A stretch of DNA of 64,000 bases from Taibaiella sp041660405 (lineage in GTDB: Bacteria; Bacteroidota; Bacteroidia; Chitinophagales; Chitinophagaceae). The notes below the pieces were generated by a model. It had not been told where the DNA came from. It made no database searches and saw only the letters and a program-made list of their open reading frames with translations. The DNA is taken from assembly GCA_041660405.1 (NCBI GenBank), contig JBAZWL010000002.1, positions 186,001 through 250,000 of the forward strand. The letters are read 5' to 3'. Below, one piece after another: positions 52,339 to 61,183 of this stretch. Both the position numbers and the translations under genes were made by a program. Within the stretch, counting starts at the first letter, position 1. The number at the start of each line of letters is the position of its first letter.

Positions 52339-53448
52339 TTATACTAGCCGATAACGCTTTCCTGGCAAGGCTTTTACAACACCAGCCAATTCAAGCATCA
52401 ATAATAAAGAAGATAATATTGAAGTATTTACACCGGCTTTAAGAAACACTTCGTCTATATGCATACCTTCTGATCCTTCCAGGATGTTTGTTATTTTTAT
52501 TTCATCATCAGTTAGATGGTTAAACAATTTGGGTTGAATAGTTTTCTGTTTTTCATTTGTTTCCCAGCTCATCATTTCTATTAAATCGTTTGCTCCGGTA
52601 ATCATTTGAGCCATATGAGTACGGATCAGGTAATTACAGCCTTCTGATTTTTTATCTATTGTCCTACCCGGGAATGCAGCCACTTCCCGATTGTAACCTG
52701 CCGCCAGTTTGGCTGTGATCATAGCGCCACCTTTGGTCTCTGTTTCTATTACTACGGTAACGTCGCACATACCAGCCACTATGCGATTGCGCATAGGGAA
52801 GTTAAACCTATCGGGGCTGGTACCGGATATGTACTCTGTCAATAATCCGCCATGCTTCACCATCTCTTTAGTAATATGTTTATGTTGCGATGGATAAATA
52901 GTGTCCAACCCATGCGCCATTACCCCTATAGTAGGCATACCCAGCTGTACTGCTTTTCGATGTGCAATTACGTCTATCCCAAAAGCCAGGCCGCTTACTA
53001 TGATCACATCTAACGACTGCAGCCCTTCCACAAGTTCCTCCGTTATCCGCATGCCATACTCGGTATTCTTCCTGGTACCAATTATGGCTACTGTCTTTTT
53101 GCTATTCATATCTGCATCGCCTTTGTAATACAACATCAGCGGAGCGTCTGCACAGGTTTTTAAAGCTCTTGGGTAATCCTTATCTGCAATAAATAAAGGA
53201 GCAATATTATGTTTTTCCATGAACACTATTTCCTGGTTGATCTTTGCTTCATCTATTTCATGACGTAGCAGATCTGCTTTCTTTTGACCAAAGCCTTCAA
53301 TTGCCATTAACTGCTTAAGTGACGCATGAAATATTGCGCTGGCCGACCCAAAATGCTGTAATAATTGACGCCCGATTTTATCACCTATCAGCTCAGTCTG
53401 CGTTAACGCTATCCTGTAAAAGAGCTCTTCTTTTTTTTCCATTACCAT
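52339..53448 (-). CDS. dprA: DNA-processing protein DprA
   Basis: A 369-residue DprA protein, which loads RecA on incoming single-stranded DNA in natural transformation. An N-terminal helical domain (about 1-80) is followed by a Rossmann fold (VAIIGTRKNTEYGMRITEELVEGL near 120-143, IVSGLAFGIDVIAHRKAV near 153-170) and a C-terminal winged-helix domain near 305-369 (EGMHIDEVFLKAGVNTSILSSLLLMLELAGVVKALPGKRY). It precedes radC in an apparent two-gene operon. The ATG two codons in is an equal alternative start. Confidence 0.93.
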   Translation of the reverse strand: MVMEKKEELFYRIALTQTELIGDKIGRQLLQHFGSASAIFHASLKQLMAIEGFGQKKADLLRHEIDEAKINQEIVFMEKHNIAPLFIADKDYPRALKTCADAPLMLYYKGDADMNSKKTVAIIGTRKNTEYGMRITEELVEGLQSLDVIIVSGLAFGIDVIAHRKAVQLGMPTIGVMAHGLDTIYPSQHKHITKEMVKHGGLLTEYISGTSPDRFNFPMRNRIVAGMCDVTVVIETETKGGAMITAKLAAGYNREVAAFPGRTIDKKSEGCNYLIRTHMAQMITGANDLIEMMSWETNEKQKTIQPKLFNHLTDDEIKITNILEGSEGMHIDEVFLKAGVNTSILSSLLLMLELAGVVKALPGKRYRLV

Positions 53449-53555
53449 GGGATAAAGCTAATGAATTCATAAAATAAAATTCAAAAACATAATTAATACT
53501 CGAACAATAGGTCTATCACCCTCAAATTCACCCTATATTTTATAATTATCCTGGT

Positions 53556-53563
53556 TATTTTTG
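53556..53563 (+). promoter_or_regulatory. TATTTTTG -7 box 4 nt before the start codon
   Basis: TATTTTTG ends 4 bases before the ATG at 53568, as at 12013, predicting a leaderless mRNA for the peptidase. Confidence 0.5.
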
Positions 53564-53567
53564 ACGC

Positions 53568-55727
53568 ATGAACAAACGCTTATTCTTGCTGCTATTGAGT
53601 GCAGCCGGCTTTACTGCTTCTGCCCAACAAAAACAATTTACCATGACAGAGGCCACTCTGGGTATAAAATCTACACTGGCTCCTCAAAATTTAAAGCAAC
53701 TCAATTGGATCCCTGAGCAAAATGCTTATGTATCTCTTGTGGGCAATGCTAAAAGTGAAGCTTTGTTGCGTACTACTGTACCGCAAATGAAGAGTGATAC
53801 TTTAATACGCCTTAGTGAAATCAATGAACAGCTTTTTGCTAAAGAGGAATTAAAAGCTTTGCCTGAAATAAAGTGGATCAGCAAAAATCAATTCTACTTC
53901 AGTTCAAAAGAGAGTTACTTTTTTGCTGAGCTAAAAAACAGCACATGGCAATACAGCAAATGGCTCACCCTGCCTGAAAACGCCGAGAACATTAAGGTTG
54001 ATAATAAAAGCAGGCAAATCGCTTATACTATAGACAACAATCTTTTTCTTAAAGATGTTTATGGTAAGAGCCATCAAGTAACGAACGATGTTGACAAAAA
54101 TATTATCAACGGCGGCTCAACTGTGCACCGTAACGAGTTTGGCATAGAAGGTGGTACTTTCTTTTCTCCCAAAGGCAACTTCCTGGCCTTTTACCGTATG
54201 GATCAGCGTATGGTTAATGATTATCCTATTATTGATTGGAGTGGCGTTCCAGCCAAAAATAAGGACATCAAATATCCTATGGCTGGCGGCACTTCTCATC
54301 AGGTTACCGTAGGCGTTTTCAATCCTATTACAGGCCAAACCGTTTATATTAAAACCGGTGAACCTAAAGATCAATATCTTACTTGCGTTACCTGGAGCCC
54401 CGATGAAGAATACATCTACATTGCTTTACTTAACCGTGCTCAAAATCACCTCTGGTTGAATCAATACAACGCACAGACAGGTGCTTTTGTAAAAACATTA
54501 TTTGAAGAAACGAATCCAAAATATGTAGAGCCACAACATGAACTTACCTTTTTGCCTGGAAGTAATACCGAATTTATATGGTGGAGCCAGCGCGATGGTT
54601 ACATGCATCTTTACCGGTACAATACACAAGGGAAATTACTTAACCAGGTAACTAAAGGCGATTGGTTGGTAAATGATATTGCAGGTGTAAACGCCGATGA
54701 AAAAGAGTTGATCATTACCGCCACAAAAGAGTCGGCTATGGAAAAACATATCTACGCTGTAAACTGGCAGAATGGAAAGACAAACAGGCTGGATGATGCG
54801 CCTGGCGTACATGTTGTGGATGTAAATACCAATGGCAGCTACATTGTGGATCGCTACCAGAACAAAGATGTACCACGCATAGCAGTAGTAAAAGCAACAA
54901 ATAAAAACTGGAGTAAAAATATACTTACGGCTACAGATCCATTGTCTGCGTACGAAAGACCGAAGATTAAAAACATAACGCTGAAAGCTGATGATGGTAC
55001 ACCATTGTATGGCAAACTTATTTATCCTACAGGTTTCGATCCGGCAAAGAAATATCCGGTAATTGTTTACCTGTATAATGGCCCTCATGTGCAGTTGGTT
55101 ACTAATACTTTCCCTGCAAGTGGGAACTTATGGTACGAATACATGGCGCAGCACGGTTATCTTATATTTACTATGGATGGCCGCGGTAGTGGCAATCGTG
55201 GCCTTAAGTTTGAGCAGGCAGTCTTCCGCCAATTGGGGACTGTGGAAATGAACGATCAGCTTAAAGGTGTTGATTATCTTAAATCGTTATCGTTTGTAGA
55301 TGCCGACCGTATGGGTGTGCATGGCTGGAGCTTTGGTGGTTTTATGACTACCTCGCTTATGTTGCGCCATCCAGGTATATTTAAATGTGCGGTAGCTGGT
55401 GGACCGGTTATAGATTGGAGCATGTATGAGATCATGTACACCGAGCGCTACATGGATACACCACAGGAAAATCCTAAAGGCTATGCAGATAATAACCTGC
55501 TTACCAAAACTAAAAACCTCAATGGCAAATTGCTAATGATACACGGCGCACAGGACAATGTAGTGGTTTGGCAACATTCCATCAATTTCATAAAAAGCTG
55601 TGTGGATAACGGTGTTCAGTTGGATTACTTTGTATATCCGGGTCACGAGCATAATGTTTTGGGTAAAGACCGTGTACATCTGATGCAAAAGATCACTGAT
55701 TATTTTGATGATTTTTTAAAGAAATAA
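53568..55727 (+). CDS. S9 family dipeptidyl peptidase IV-like serine peptidase
   Basis: A 719-residue exported peptidase that should release dipeptides from peptide N-termini in the periplasm. The signal peptide ends near residue 18 (ASAQ). A beta-propeller occupies about 40-460, with the GGTFFSPKGNFLAFYRMD and DVxxDGSY-type blades typical of DPP-IV. The alpha/beta-hydrolase domain (about 470-719) has Ser588 in GWSFGG, Asp663 in GAQDNVV and His693 in GHEHNV, a complete triad. A YMDTPQENPKGY segment, part of the family substrate pocket, lies near 628. The gene is probably monocistronic. Confidence 0.92.
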   Translation: MNKRLFLLLLSAAGFTASAQQKQFTMTEATLGIKSTLAPQNLKQLNWIPEQNAYVSLVGNAKSEALLRTTVPQMKSDTLIRLSEINEQLFAKEELKALPEIKWISKNQFYFSSKESYFFAELKNSTWQYSKWLTLPENAENIKVDNKSRQIAYTIDNNLFLKDVYGKSHQVTNDVDKNIINGGSTVHRNEFGIEGGTFFSPKGNFLAFYRMDQRMVNDYPIIDWSGVPAKNKDIKYPMAGGTSHQVTVGVFNPITGQTVYIKTGEPKDQYLTCVTWSPDEEYIYIALLNRAQNHLWLNQYNAQTGAFVKTLFEETNPKYVEPQHELTFLPGSNTEFIWWSQRDGYMHLYRYNTQGKLLNQVTKGDWLVNDIAGVNADEKELIITATKESAMEKHIYAVNWQNGKTNRLDDAPGVHVVDVNTNGSYIVDRYQNKDVPRIAVVKATNKNWSKNILTATDPLSAYERPKIKNITLKADDGTPLYGKLIYPTGFDPAKKYPVIVYLYNGPHVQLVTNTFPASGNLWYEYMAQHGYLIFTMDGRGSGNRGLKFEQAVFRQLGTVEMNDQLKGVDYLKSLSFVDADRMGVHGWSFGGFMTTSLMLRHPGIFKCAVAGGPVIDWSMYEIMYTERYMDTPQENPKGYADNNLLTKTKNLNGKLLMIHGAQDNVVVWQHSINFIKSCVDNGVQLDYFVYPGHEHNVLGKDRVHLMQKITDYFDDFLKK

Positions 55728-55819
55728 ATAAGAAAAGAAGGCACGGACGTTGGTAAGAATTTTTAAGTTTTTGTGTAAAAACGTGCCTTCCTATCTTAAC
55801 GCTAACTCATCCTAAATCA

Positions 55820-56177
55820 AACCTACGAGCTCCTATTTGAAACATAGGAGCTCGTAGCATTTTGGTAGGTAGTACCTTTCATTTTCATAGTTCATACCTA
55901 CAGTTTCGCTATGAGCTCCTATCCATGGCGTAGGTATATCTTTAGTTTTCAGCAGCAGCTCTTACTGTTTACCTAGGTGGTCGTACCATTTAGCGAGGTC
56001 ATCGTAGCATTGGATATAGGAGCACCTTGATTGAGAATACGAGTTCATACCAAAAACATAGGAGTTCATACCAAAAACATAGGAACTCGTACCAAAAACA
56101 TAGGAACTCGTACTAAAAACATAGGAGCTCGTACCAAAAACATAGGAGTTCCTACCAAAATCATAGGAGCTCGTACC
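55820..56177. repeat. array 2: 17 tandem 21-bp units with a GAGCTCGTACC core
   Basis: The stretch divides into 17 contiguous units, sixteen of 21 bp and one of 22. The last six (56052-56177) are nearly identical, with the core CATAGGAGCTCGTACC and an A-rich linker. The left units are diverged but keep the same register, and some carry the core in the opposite direction (GAGCTCCTAT at 55828 and 55912). At 55823-55857 a perfect 14-bp inverted repeat (CTACGAGCTCCTAT, 7-nt loop) combines one inverted and one direct unit. A 76-codon minus-strand frame across the array only translates the repeat from a TTG. I see no gene in 55728-56353. Confidence 0.88.
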
Positions 56178-56315
56178 AAATAGCAACGACAAAGGGCTGT
56201 TTGCGACATTTTTATTTATAGATATTAATATTTAATTTATATTTATATTAACATTGCTGGTTTATCTGACAATATACCCGTAACTGCAAAAAGTATTAAA
56301 TCCTGCCTTTATCCT

Positions 56316-56323
56316 TACCTTTG
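56316..56323 (+). promoter_or_regulatory. TACCTTTG -7 box
   Basis: TAnnTTTG match 30 bases before the aldehyde dehydrogenase ATG. Confidence 0.45.
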
Positions 56324-56353
56324 CGCGCAAATACGAAAAAACTAACCTTCTAT

Positions 56354-57883
56354 ATGAATACTAAAAAGATTCTGTCTGATTTAGGAATTGATAAAATGAA
56401 CGCCGGTACCTCTACGGGTGTAAAATGGTCGAAAGGTGGCGGTAGCCAGCTGGATTCTTATTCACCTGTTGATGGCAAACTCATTGCCTCTACTGACGAT
56501 ACCAACGAGAAGAACTATAATAAAGTAATGGAAAAAGCAGAAGCGGCTTATAAAGAGTGGAAAAACTGGCCTGCGCCAAAGCGTGGTGAAATTGTACGTC
56601 AGATAGGTGATGAGCTTCGTAAAAACAAAAATTCCCTGGGTGCACTCGTTTCTTACGAAATGGGTAAAAGCCTGCAGGAAGGTCTTGGTGAAGTACAGGA
56701 AATGATTGATATATGCGATTTTGCTGTAGGCCTTTCCCGTCAGTTGTATGGCCTTACCATGCATAGTGAGCGTCCGCAACACCGCATGTATGAGCAATGG
56801 CATCCATTGGGCGTTGTAGGTATCATTAGTGCATTCAACTTCCCGGTAGCAGTATGGGCCTGGAACGCAGCACTAGCCTGGATATGCGGTAATGTATGCG
56901 TATGGAAGCCAAGTGCTAAAACACCACTTTGTGGTATTGCCTGCCAGAAAATAGTTGCAGATGTACTGAAGAAAAACAATGTACCAGAAGGCGTAAGCTG
57001 CCTTGTTTCCGGCGAAACCAGCGGCCCGTTAATGAGCGATGATAAACGTGTTGCATTAGTATCCTTTACCGGTTCTACAAGAGTTGGCCGTATAGTAGGC
57101 CAGGCAATTGCAGGCCGTTTTGGTAAATCTATATTGGAACTGGGTGGTAATAATGCCATCATCGTTTCCGAACATTCTGATCTGAATATGGTATTGATCG
57201 GTACGGTATTCGGTGCTGTGGGTACAGCTGGTCAGCGTTGCACCACAACTCGTCGTCTTATAGTCCACGAAAGTGTTTACGATAAAACCATTACTACTTT
57301 AAAGAAAGCATACGGTCAATTGAAAATTGGCAATCCATTGGATGCTGCTAATCACGTTGGTCCATTGATCGATAAAAAAGCGGTTGAAGATTATCTTGCT
57401 GCTATTGAAAAGGCTAAACAAGAAGGTGGCAAAGTAATTGTAAACGGTGGTGTATTGACCGGCAAAGGCTATGAAAGCGGTTGTTATGTGAAGCCTTGTA
57501 TTATAGAAGCTAAAAACGAGTTTGAAATTGTACAACACGAAACATTTGCCCCTATCCTTTATGTGATGAAATATAAAGACATCAGGGAAGCCATAGATAT
57601 GCAGAACGGTGTACCTCAAGGTTTGTCTTCTTCTATCTTTACCAACAACCTGCGTGAAGCTGAATTATTCCTTTCTGCACAGGGCAGCGATTGTGGTATT
57701 GCCAACGTAAACATCGGAACTTCCGGTGCAGAGATTGGTGGTGCTTTTGGCGGAGAAAAAGAAACAGGCGGTGGCCGCGAAAGTGGTTCAGATGCATGGA
57801 GAGCTTATATGCGCCGTCAGACCAATACGATCAATTATGGTTCCCAGTTGCCATTGGCACAGGGTATTAAGTTTGATGTGTAA
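56354..57883 (+). CDS. ALDH7-type aldehyde dehydrogenase
   Basis: A 509-residue NAD(P)-dependent aldehyde dehydrogenase of the ALDH7 (antiquitin, alpha-aminoadipic semialdehyde/piperideine-6-carboxylate dehydrogenase) branch, which oxidises the aldehyde from lysine breakdown. ISAFNFPVAVWAWNAALAWICGN near 155-177 and ELGGNNAI near 262 are typical, and the catalytic cysteine is Cys296 in GQRCTTTRR. The late GGAFGGEKETGGGRESGSDAWRAYMRRQT block is diagnostic for ALDH7. The start at 56354 drops an 11-residue leader read from a TTG in the promoter region. Confidence 0.9.
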   Translation: MNTKKILSDLGIDKMNAGTSTGVKWSKGGGSQLDSYSPVDGKLIASTDDTNEKNYNKVMEKAEAAYKEWKNWPAPKRGEIVRQIGDELRKNKNSLGALVSYEMGKSLQEGLGEVQEMIDICDFAVGLSRQLYGLTMHSERPQHRMYEQWHPLGVVGIISAFNFPVAVWAWNAALAWICGNVCVWKPSAKTPLCGIACQKIVADVLKKNNVPEGVSCLVSGETSGPLMSDDKRVALVSFTGSTRVGRIVGQAIAGRFGKSILELGGNNAIIVSEHSDLNMVLIGTVFGAVGTAGQRCTTTRRLIVHESVYDKTITTLKKAYGQLKIGNPLDAANHVGPLIDKKAVEDYLAAIEKAKQEGGKVIVNGGVLTGKGYESGCYVKPCIIEAKNEFEIVQHETFAPILYVMKYKDIREAIDMQNGVPQGLSSSIFTNNLREAELFLSAQGSDCGIANVNIGTSGAEIGGAFGGEKETGGGRESGSDAWRAYMRRQTNTINYGSQLPLAQGIKFDV

Positions 57884-57893
57884 TTTTTGTTTT

Positions 57894-57945
57894 AGTATCA
57901 AGTATCACGATGTAAGACTTGATACCTGATACTTGATACTTTTTA
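57894..57945 (+). terminator. 14-bp inverted repeat with T run
   Basis: AGTATCAAGTATCA (57894-57907) pairs perfectly with TGATACTTGATACT (57927-57940) and is followed by five Ts. It could terminate the aldehyde dehydrogenase transcript. Similar words (ACTTGATACT-like) occur at 13220-13252 before the DUF6150 gene. Confidence 0.65.
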
Positions 57946-57948
57946 AAA

Positions 57949-58272
57949 ATGTCCTATAAACTATTGACTTCGATTATTTTGCTATTAGTTGTTTTTGTGA
58001 GTTGCAAACCTACCAAAGATGACTACAGAAGAGACTTTGTAAAAGGTTGCGTAAACAGCTATGCCAAAGATTCTACTGTAGCCAATACCGAAGGCCGAAA
58101 ACTGGTTGAAGTATATTGCAATTGTATAGGAGATCAATTGAATGCACAGATGAATGCAGATCAATGGAGAACATTTAATAAAAGCGGTGATACAACGCTG
58201 TCTGCCTACAAGTCATTTATTGAACCTTGTAAAGAAGATTTTCAAAAAAAATTATCAACGTTAAAACCTTGA
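57949..58272 (+). CDS. small cysteine-containing lipoprotein
   Basis: A 107-residue lipoprotein with a clean lipobox (VVFVSC, Cys19). The mature part has four further cysteines (FVKGCVN, YCNCIGDQ, EPCKE), which may form two disulfides in a small helical domain. I do not recognise the family. It stands alone, with a terminator 36 bases after the stop. Confidence 0.7.
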   Translation: MSYKLLTSIILLLVVFVSCKPTKDDYRRDFVKGCVNSYAKDSTVANTEGRKLVEVYCNCIGDQLNAQMNADQWRTFNKSGDTTLSAYKSFIEPCKEDFQKKLSTLKP

Positions 58273-58308
58273 TACGCCCTGTATTGGCGCACCGGTTTTC
58301 GTAACTTC

Positions 58309-58345
58309 AAACCTCGGGACAAGATTCGTTCCGAGGTTTTTTTTA
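58309..58345 (+). terminator. rho-independent terminator
   Basis: AAACCTCGG (58309-58317) pairs with CCGAGGTTT (58331-58339), followed by a T run. Confidence 0.88.
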
Positions 58346-58366
58346 TTGAAAATAATCTTACAAAAA

Positions 58367-58374
58367 GAAAGGAG
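58367..58374 (+). promoter_or_regulatory. Shine-Dalgarno site of the radical SAM gene
   Basis: AAAGGAG ending 8-9 bases before the ATG at 58383 is a good Shine-Dalgarno match. Such sites are scarce elsewhere in this window. Confidence 0.6.
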
Positions 58375-58382
58375 CGTGCAGC

Positions 58383-59456
58383 ATGATCATCCAACACAGC
58401 CATGATGAATTTACTAAAGGAAGAGGCGCCCAGTTTAATCCTAAGAACCGCTTTCTAAAGGGCGAGTATGTACAGGAACATACGGAAGCTATAGATGAAT
58501 GGGAACAGGAAGAACACAAAACCGAATACATACTGGATGAGAGCAAGACCATTGTGAATGAGGTGAAGAGTCCTGATGTAGGGATGACTTATTCCTTAAA
58601 CCCATATCAGGGCTGTGAGCATGGCTGTATATATTGTTATGCCCGCAACTCCCATGAATACTGGGGTTACAGCGCCGGCGTAGATTTTGAAAGTCGTATT
58701 GTAGTAAAGCATAACGCCCCTGCCCTACTTCGTAAATTTTTCGAAAATAAAAACTGGCACCCCACTCCTATTTCCCTTTCAGGGAATACAGATTGCTACC
58801 AGCCTATTGAGCGGAAGATGAAACTTACCAGGCAATTGCTCGAAGTATGTCTGGATTTTAGAAATCCTGTAGGTATCATTACCAAAAATGCTTTGATCCT
58901 TCGTGATACGGACATCCTGCAGGAGCTGGCTGCGCGCAACCTGGTCTGTGTTTATACTTCTATTACCTCAACAGATGAAAAGCTCCGCTCCTTCCTGGAA
59001 CCGAGAACAGCAACTTATAAAGGCAGGCTGAATGTATTGACTACGTTGAGTAAAAAAGGCATTCCCGTTGGCATTATGAATGCGCCACTCATTCCCGGCC
59101 TGAACGACTCGCATATGCATGATACGCTGAAAGCCGCTTCGGAAGCGGGTGCTTTATGGGCAGGTTACACCATAGTAAGGCTGAATGGCGCTATTGGCAG
59201 CATTTTCAAAGACTGGCTGTTCAAGACTTTTCCGGACAGGGCCGAAAAAGTATGGCATCAAATAGAGGCTTGTCATGGCGGACAGGTGAATGATAGCCGC
59301 TATGGTACGCGCATGAGGGGAGAAGGACAGTTTGCCGATATTATAAAGCAACAATTCAAACTGTATTGTCGCAAGTTTCATCTGAACGAAACTAAATTTG
59401 AATACGATCTTTCTCAATTCAGAAGAATAAAAGGCGGACAAATGGAATTGTTTTAA
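58383..59456 (+). CDS. PA0069-type radical SAM protein (SplB-like)
   Basis: A 357-residue iron-sulfur radical SAM enzyme. The cluster motif is CEHGCIYCYAR near residues 78-88 (Cys-x3-Cys-x2-Cys), in the context YSLNPYQGCEHGCIYCYARNSHEYWGY that marks the PA0069/SplB-related group. SITSTDEKLRSFLEPRTATYKGRLNVL near 198-224 is also typical. The substrate is unknown; relatives of SplB repair DNA photolesions, but PA0069-type members have no proven reaction. The ORF ends in a basic region and has its own terminator-preceded start with a Shine-Dalgarno site. Confidence 0.88.
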   Translation: MIIQHSHDEFTKGRGAQFNPKNRFLKGEYVQEHTEAIDEWEQEEHKTEYILDESKTIVNEVKSPDVGMTYSLNPYQGCEHGCIYCYARNSHEYWGYSAGVDFESRIVVKHNAPALLRKFFENKNWHPTPISLSGNTDCYQPIERKMKLTRQLLEVCLDFRNPVGIITKNALILRDTDILQELAARNLVCVYTSITSTDEKLRSFLEPRTATYKGRLNVLTTLSKKGIPVGIMNAPLIPGLNDSHMHDTLKAASEAGALWAGYTIVRLNGAIGSIFKDWLFKTFPDRAEKVWHQIEACHGGQVNDSRYGTRMRGEGQFADIIKQQFKLYCRKFHLNETKFEYDLSQFRRIKGGQMELF

Positions 59457-59490
59457 CCTCCTGTAAACCAGTTACACTTTAATTATTAGT

Positions 59491-59498
59491 TATCTTTG
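59491..59498 (+). promoter_or_regulatory. TATCTTTG -7 box
   Basis: TAnnTTTG match 16 bases before the ATG of the LolA-like gene; it would drive the three overlapping genes downstream. Confidence 0.5.
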
Positions 59499-59514
59499 CG
59501 CTCAAATTTTTAAT

Positions 59515-60171
59515 ATGTTTTTATCCCGGCCCGTCAGATTATTTTTCATTTTTGCCTTATCAATTTTCACTGCGGTCAAAGCTATAGCCCAGGTACCTAA
59601 AGGCTATACTGCAATAAACAATACCACTTCTTTGCAGACGACTCTGGCTGCTACAGCCAAGAAAACACAAACCATAGCTAGCGATTTTACCCAGGTAAAG
59701 CATATGAAGATGATGAATGACAAGGTGAACTCAAAAGGTAAATTTTACTTTAAGAAAGAAGATAAGATCCGTATTGAATACACAAGTCCTTTCCAATATC
59801 TGCTGGTGATGAGTGGAGGCCAGATTATGGTAAGAGATGAAAATAAAACCAACAAGATCAATACCCGCAACAGTAAGACCATGCAATCCGTAAACAGGGT
59901 GATGATGGATTGTATGCGCGGCACGGTATTTGGTAACAAAGATTTTAGTGTGAAAGCTTTTGAAACCAAAAACCAGTATCTATTGCAGCTTACACCGGCC
60001 AACAGTAATATGAAAAGTTTATTTGCCAGGATAGATGTACATATCGAAAAAAGTGACAACAGCGTTTCCAAATTGGTGATGAATGAAAACGGAGGCGACT
60101 ATACAGACATGAACTTTACCAATAAAAAGATAAATACAAACCTGGCAGATGCGTTATTTTCTACTCACTAG
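59515..60171 (+). CDS. LolA-like outer-membrane lipoprotein carrier
   Basis: A 218-residue periplasmic protein with a signal peptide (ending near AIAQ, residue 25). The LolA-like beta-barrel half is recognisable by IASDFTQVKHMKMMNDKVNSKGKFYFKKEDKIRIEYTSPFQYLLVMSGG near 49-95. LolA carries lipoproteins or lipid from the inner to the outer membrane; LolA-like members also occur in aryl polyene/flexirubin-type lipid pathways. It overlaps the next gene by 23 bases, which points to translational coupling. Confidence 0.82.
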   Translation: MFLSRPVRLFFIFALSIFTAVKAIAQVPKGYTAINNTTSLQTTLAATAKKTQTIASDFTQVKHMKMMNDKVNSKGKFYFKKEDKIRIEYTSPFQYLLVMSGGQIMVRDENKTNKINTRNSKTMQSVNRVMMDCMRGTVFGNKDFSVKAFETKNQYLLQLTPANSNMKSLFARIDVHIEKSDNSVSKLVMNENGGDYTDMNFTNKKINTNLADALFSTH

Positions 60172-60811
60172 TATAAGCCTTTTACTTTTTTCCTGCTCGG
60201 ATAAAATATACCAGGACAAGAAGGAGATTACCCTATCCCAGTCATTTATTGCTGATGATCTGCGGCCTCATTTTCAAAAAGAATTATATCGTTGCGTAGT
60301 AGACGGAAAATTTGCCCTGAAGAAATTTCATTTAAGTGGTATTCTTTATCTGAAAAATTTTGAGGATAGCACCACCAGGGTTGTGTTTCAGAGCGAAATG
60401 GGCAGTACCTTCTTTGACTTTGGCTGGGACAAGAAAGATTCATTCCAGGTTTTTTCCATCATAGAACAAATGAATAAGCCTGCATTGATCAAGACCCTGA
60501 AAAAGGATTTTGAACTGCTGCTCGTAAAAAATTTGTCGGACAAGCCATCGGGCATTTATCAGTTTAATAAAAACAATAAAGAATATTATGTCCGCTTTGA
60601 ATTGGACAAAGGCTTTGTGTATTACGTGGCAAATGAGGATAGAAAATTAACGGCTATTGAAAATGCGGATGATAAACGAAAAGTAATTGTGATGGATATG
60701 CACCCTGCTGCACCACCGCAAACCTTAGCAGAAAAAATTACAATACGCCACCTGCGTGCAGGATTTACTATAGACCTTAAGAAAATAAACAACAACGATG
60801 CTGCTGAATAA
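60149..60811 (+). CDS. envelope lipoprotein, coupled to LolA-like and dehydratase genes
   Basis: A 220-residue lipoprotein with a signal ending in LLLFSC (Cys16). The mature part is beta-rich (FHLSGILYLKNFEDSTTRVVFQSEMGSTFFDFGWD) and may adopt a LolB-like half-barrel that receives cargo from the preceding LolA-like protein; that is inference from fold feel and gene order. It overlaps the LolA-like gene by 23 bases and the dehydratase gene by 14. Confidence 0.7.
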   Translation: MRYFLLTSISLLLFSCSDKIYQDKKEITLSQSFIADDLRPHFQKELYRCVVDGKFALKKFHLSGILYLKNFEDSTTRVVFQSEMGSTFFDFGWDKKDSFQVFSIIEQMNKPALIKTLKKDFELLLVKNLSDKPSGIYQFNKNNKEYYVRFELDKGFVYYVANEDRKLTAIENADDKRKVIVMDMHPAAPPQTLAEKITIRHLRAGFTIDLKKINNNDAAE

Positions 60812-61157
60812 TTTCTACACTATCTCCGAATTAAACCATGAAGAAAACAAACTTCATGCTGTTATTCATATTCACCCCGAACATGAAATTTTCAAAGGCC
60901 ACTTCCCCGACCAGCCAGTAGTACCTGGTGTATGTATGGTACAGATCGTAAAGGAATTGTTGGAACAAATGATGCAGAAAAAACTACTGTTCAGTAAAGG
61001 CCACCAAATCAAATTTCTACAATTATTAGTACCAGCCAAAGAAGACGCTATCCAGGTAAATATCTCCTGGAGAGAAGAAGACAACCAATACCCGGTTCAG
61101 GCCGACTTCAAAAAAAACAACGAAGCGATTTTTAAGCTAAGCGGAATATTCAAATAA
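60798..61157 (+). CDS. hotdog-fold 3-hydroxyacyl-ACP dehydratase-like protein
   Basis: A 119-residue FabZ/FabA-like hotdog protein. The catalytic histidine is in FKGHFPDQPVVPGVCMVQ near residues 32-49. The position where FabZ has the catalytic glutamate (VEALAQ) reads glutamine (VQIVKE), so the classical dehydration may be altered; this variant may be common in the clade. It is the last gene of an overlapping trio with the LolA-like and lipoprotein genes, which suggests a role in making or exporting a special lipid or polyene rather than general fatty acid synthesis. Confidence 0.8.
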   Translation: MLLNNFYTISELNHEENKLHAVIHIHPEHEIFKGHFPDQPVVPGVCMVQIVKELLEQMMQKKLLFSKGHQIKFLQLLVPAKEDAIQVNISWREEDNQYPVQADFKKNNEAIFKLSGIFK

Positions 61158-61183
61158 ATTTCCCCTACAAAAAACGCACGTAA

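Noticed and set aside
55820..56177. CRISPR array
   Set aside because: There are no spacers between the 21-bp units and no cas gene nearby.
55962..56192. 76-residue minus-strand frame with SSYVFGT repeats across array 2
   Set aside because: It begins at a TTG in the array edge and merely translates 21-bp units; the far end is unrelated sequence.
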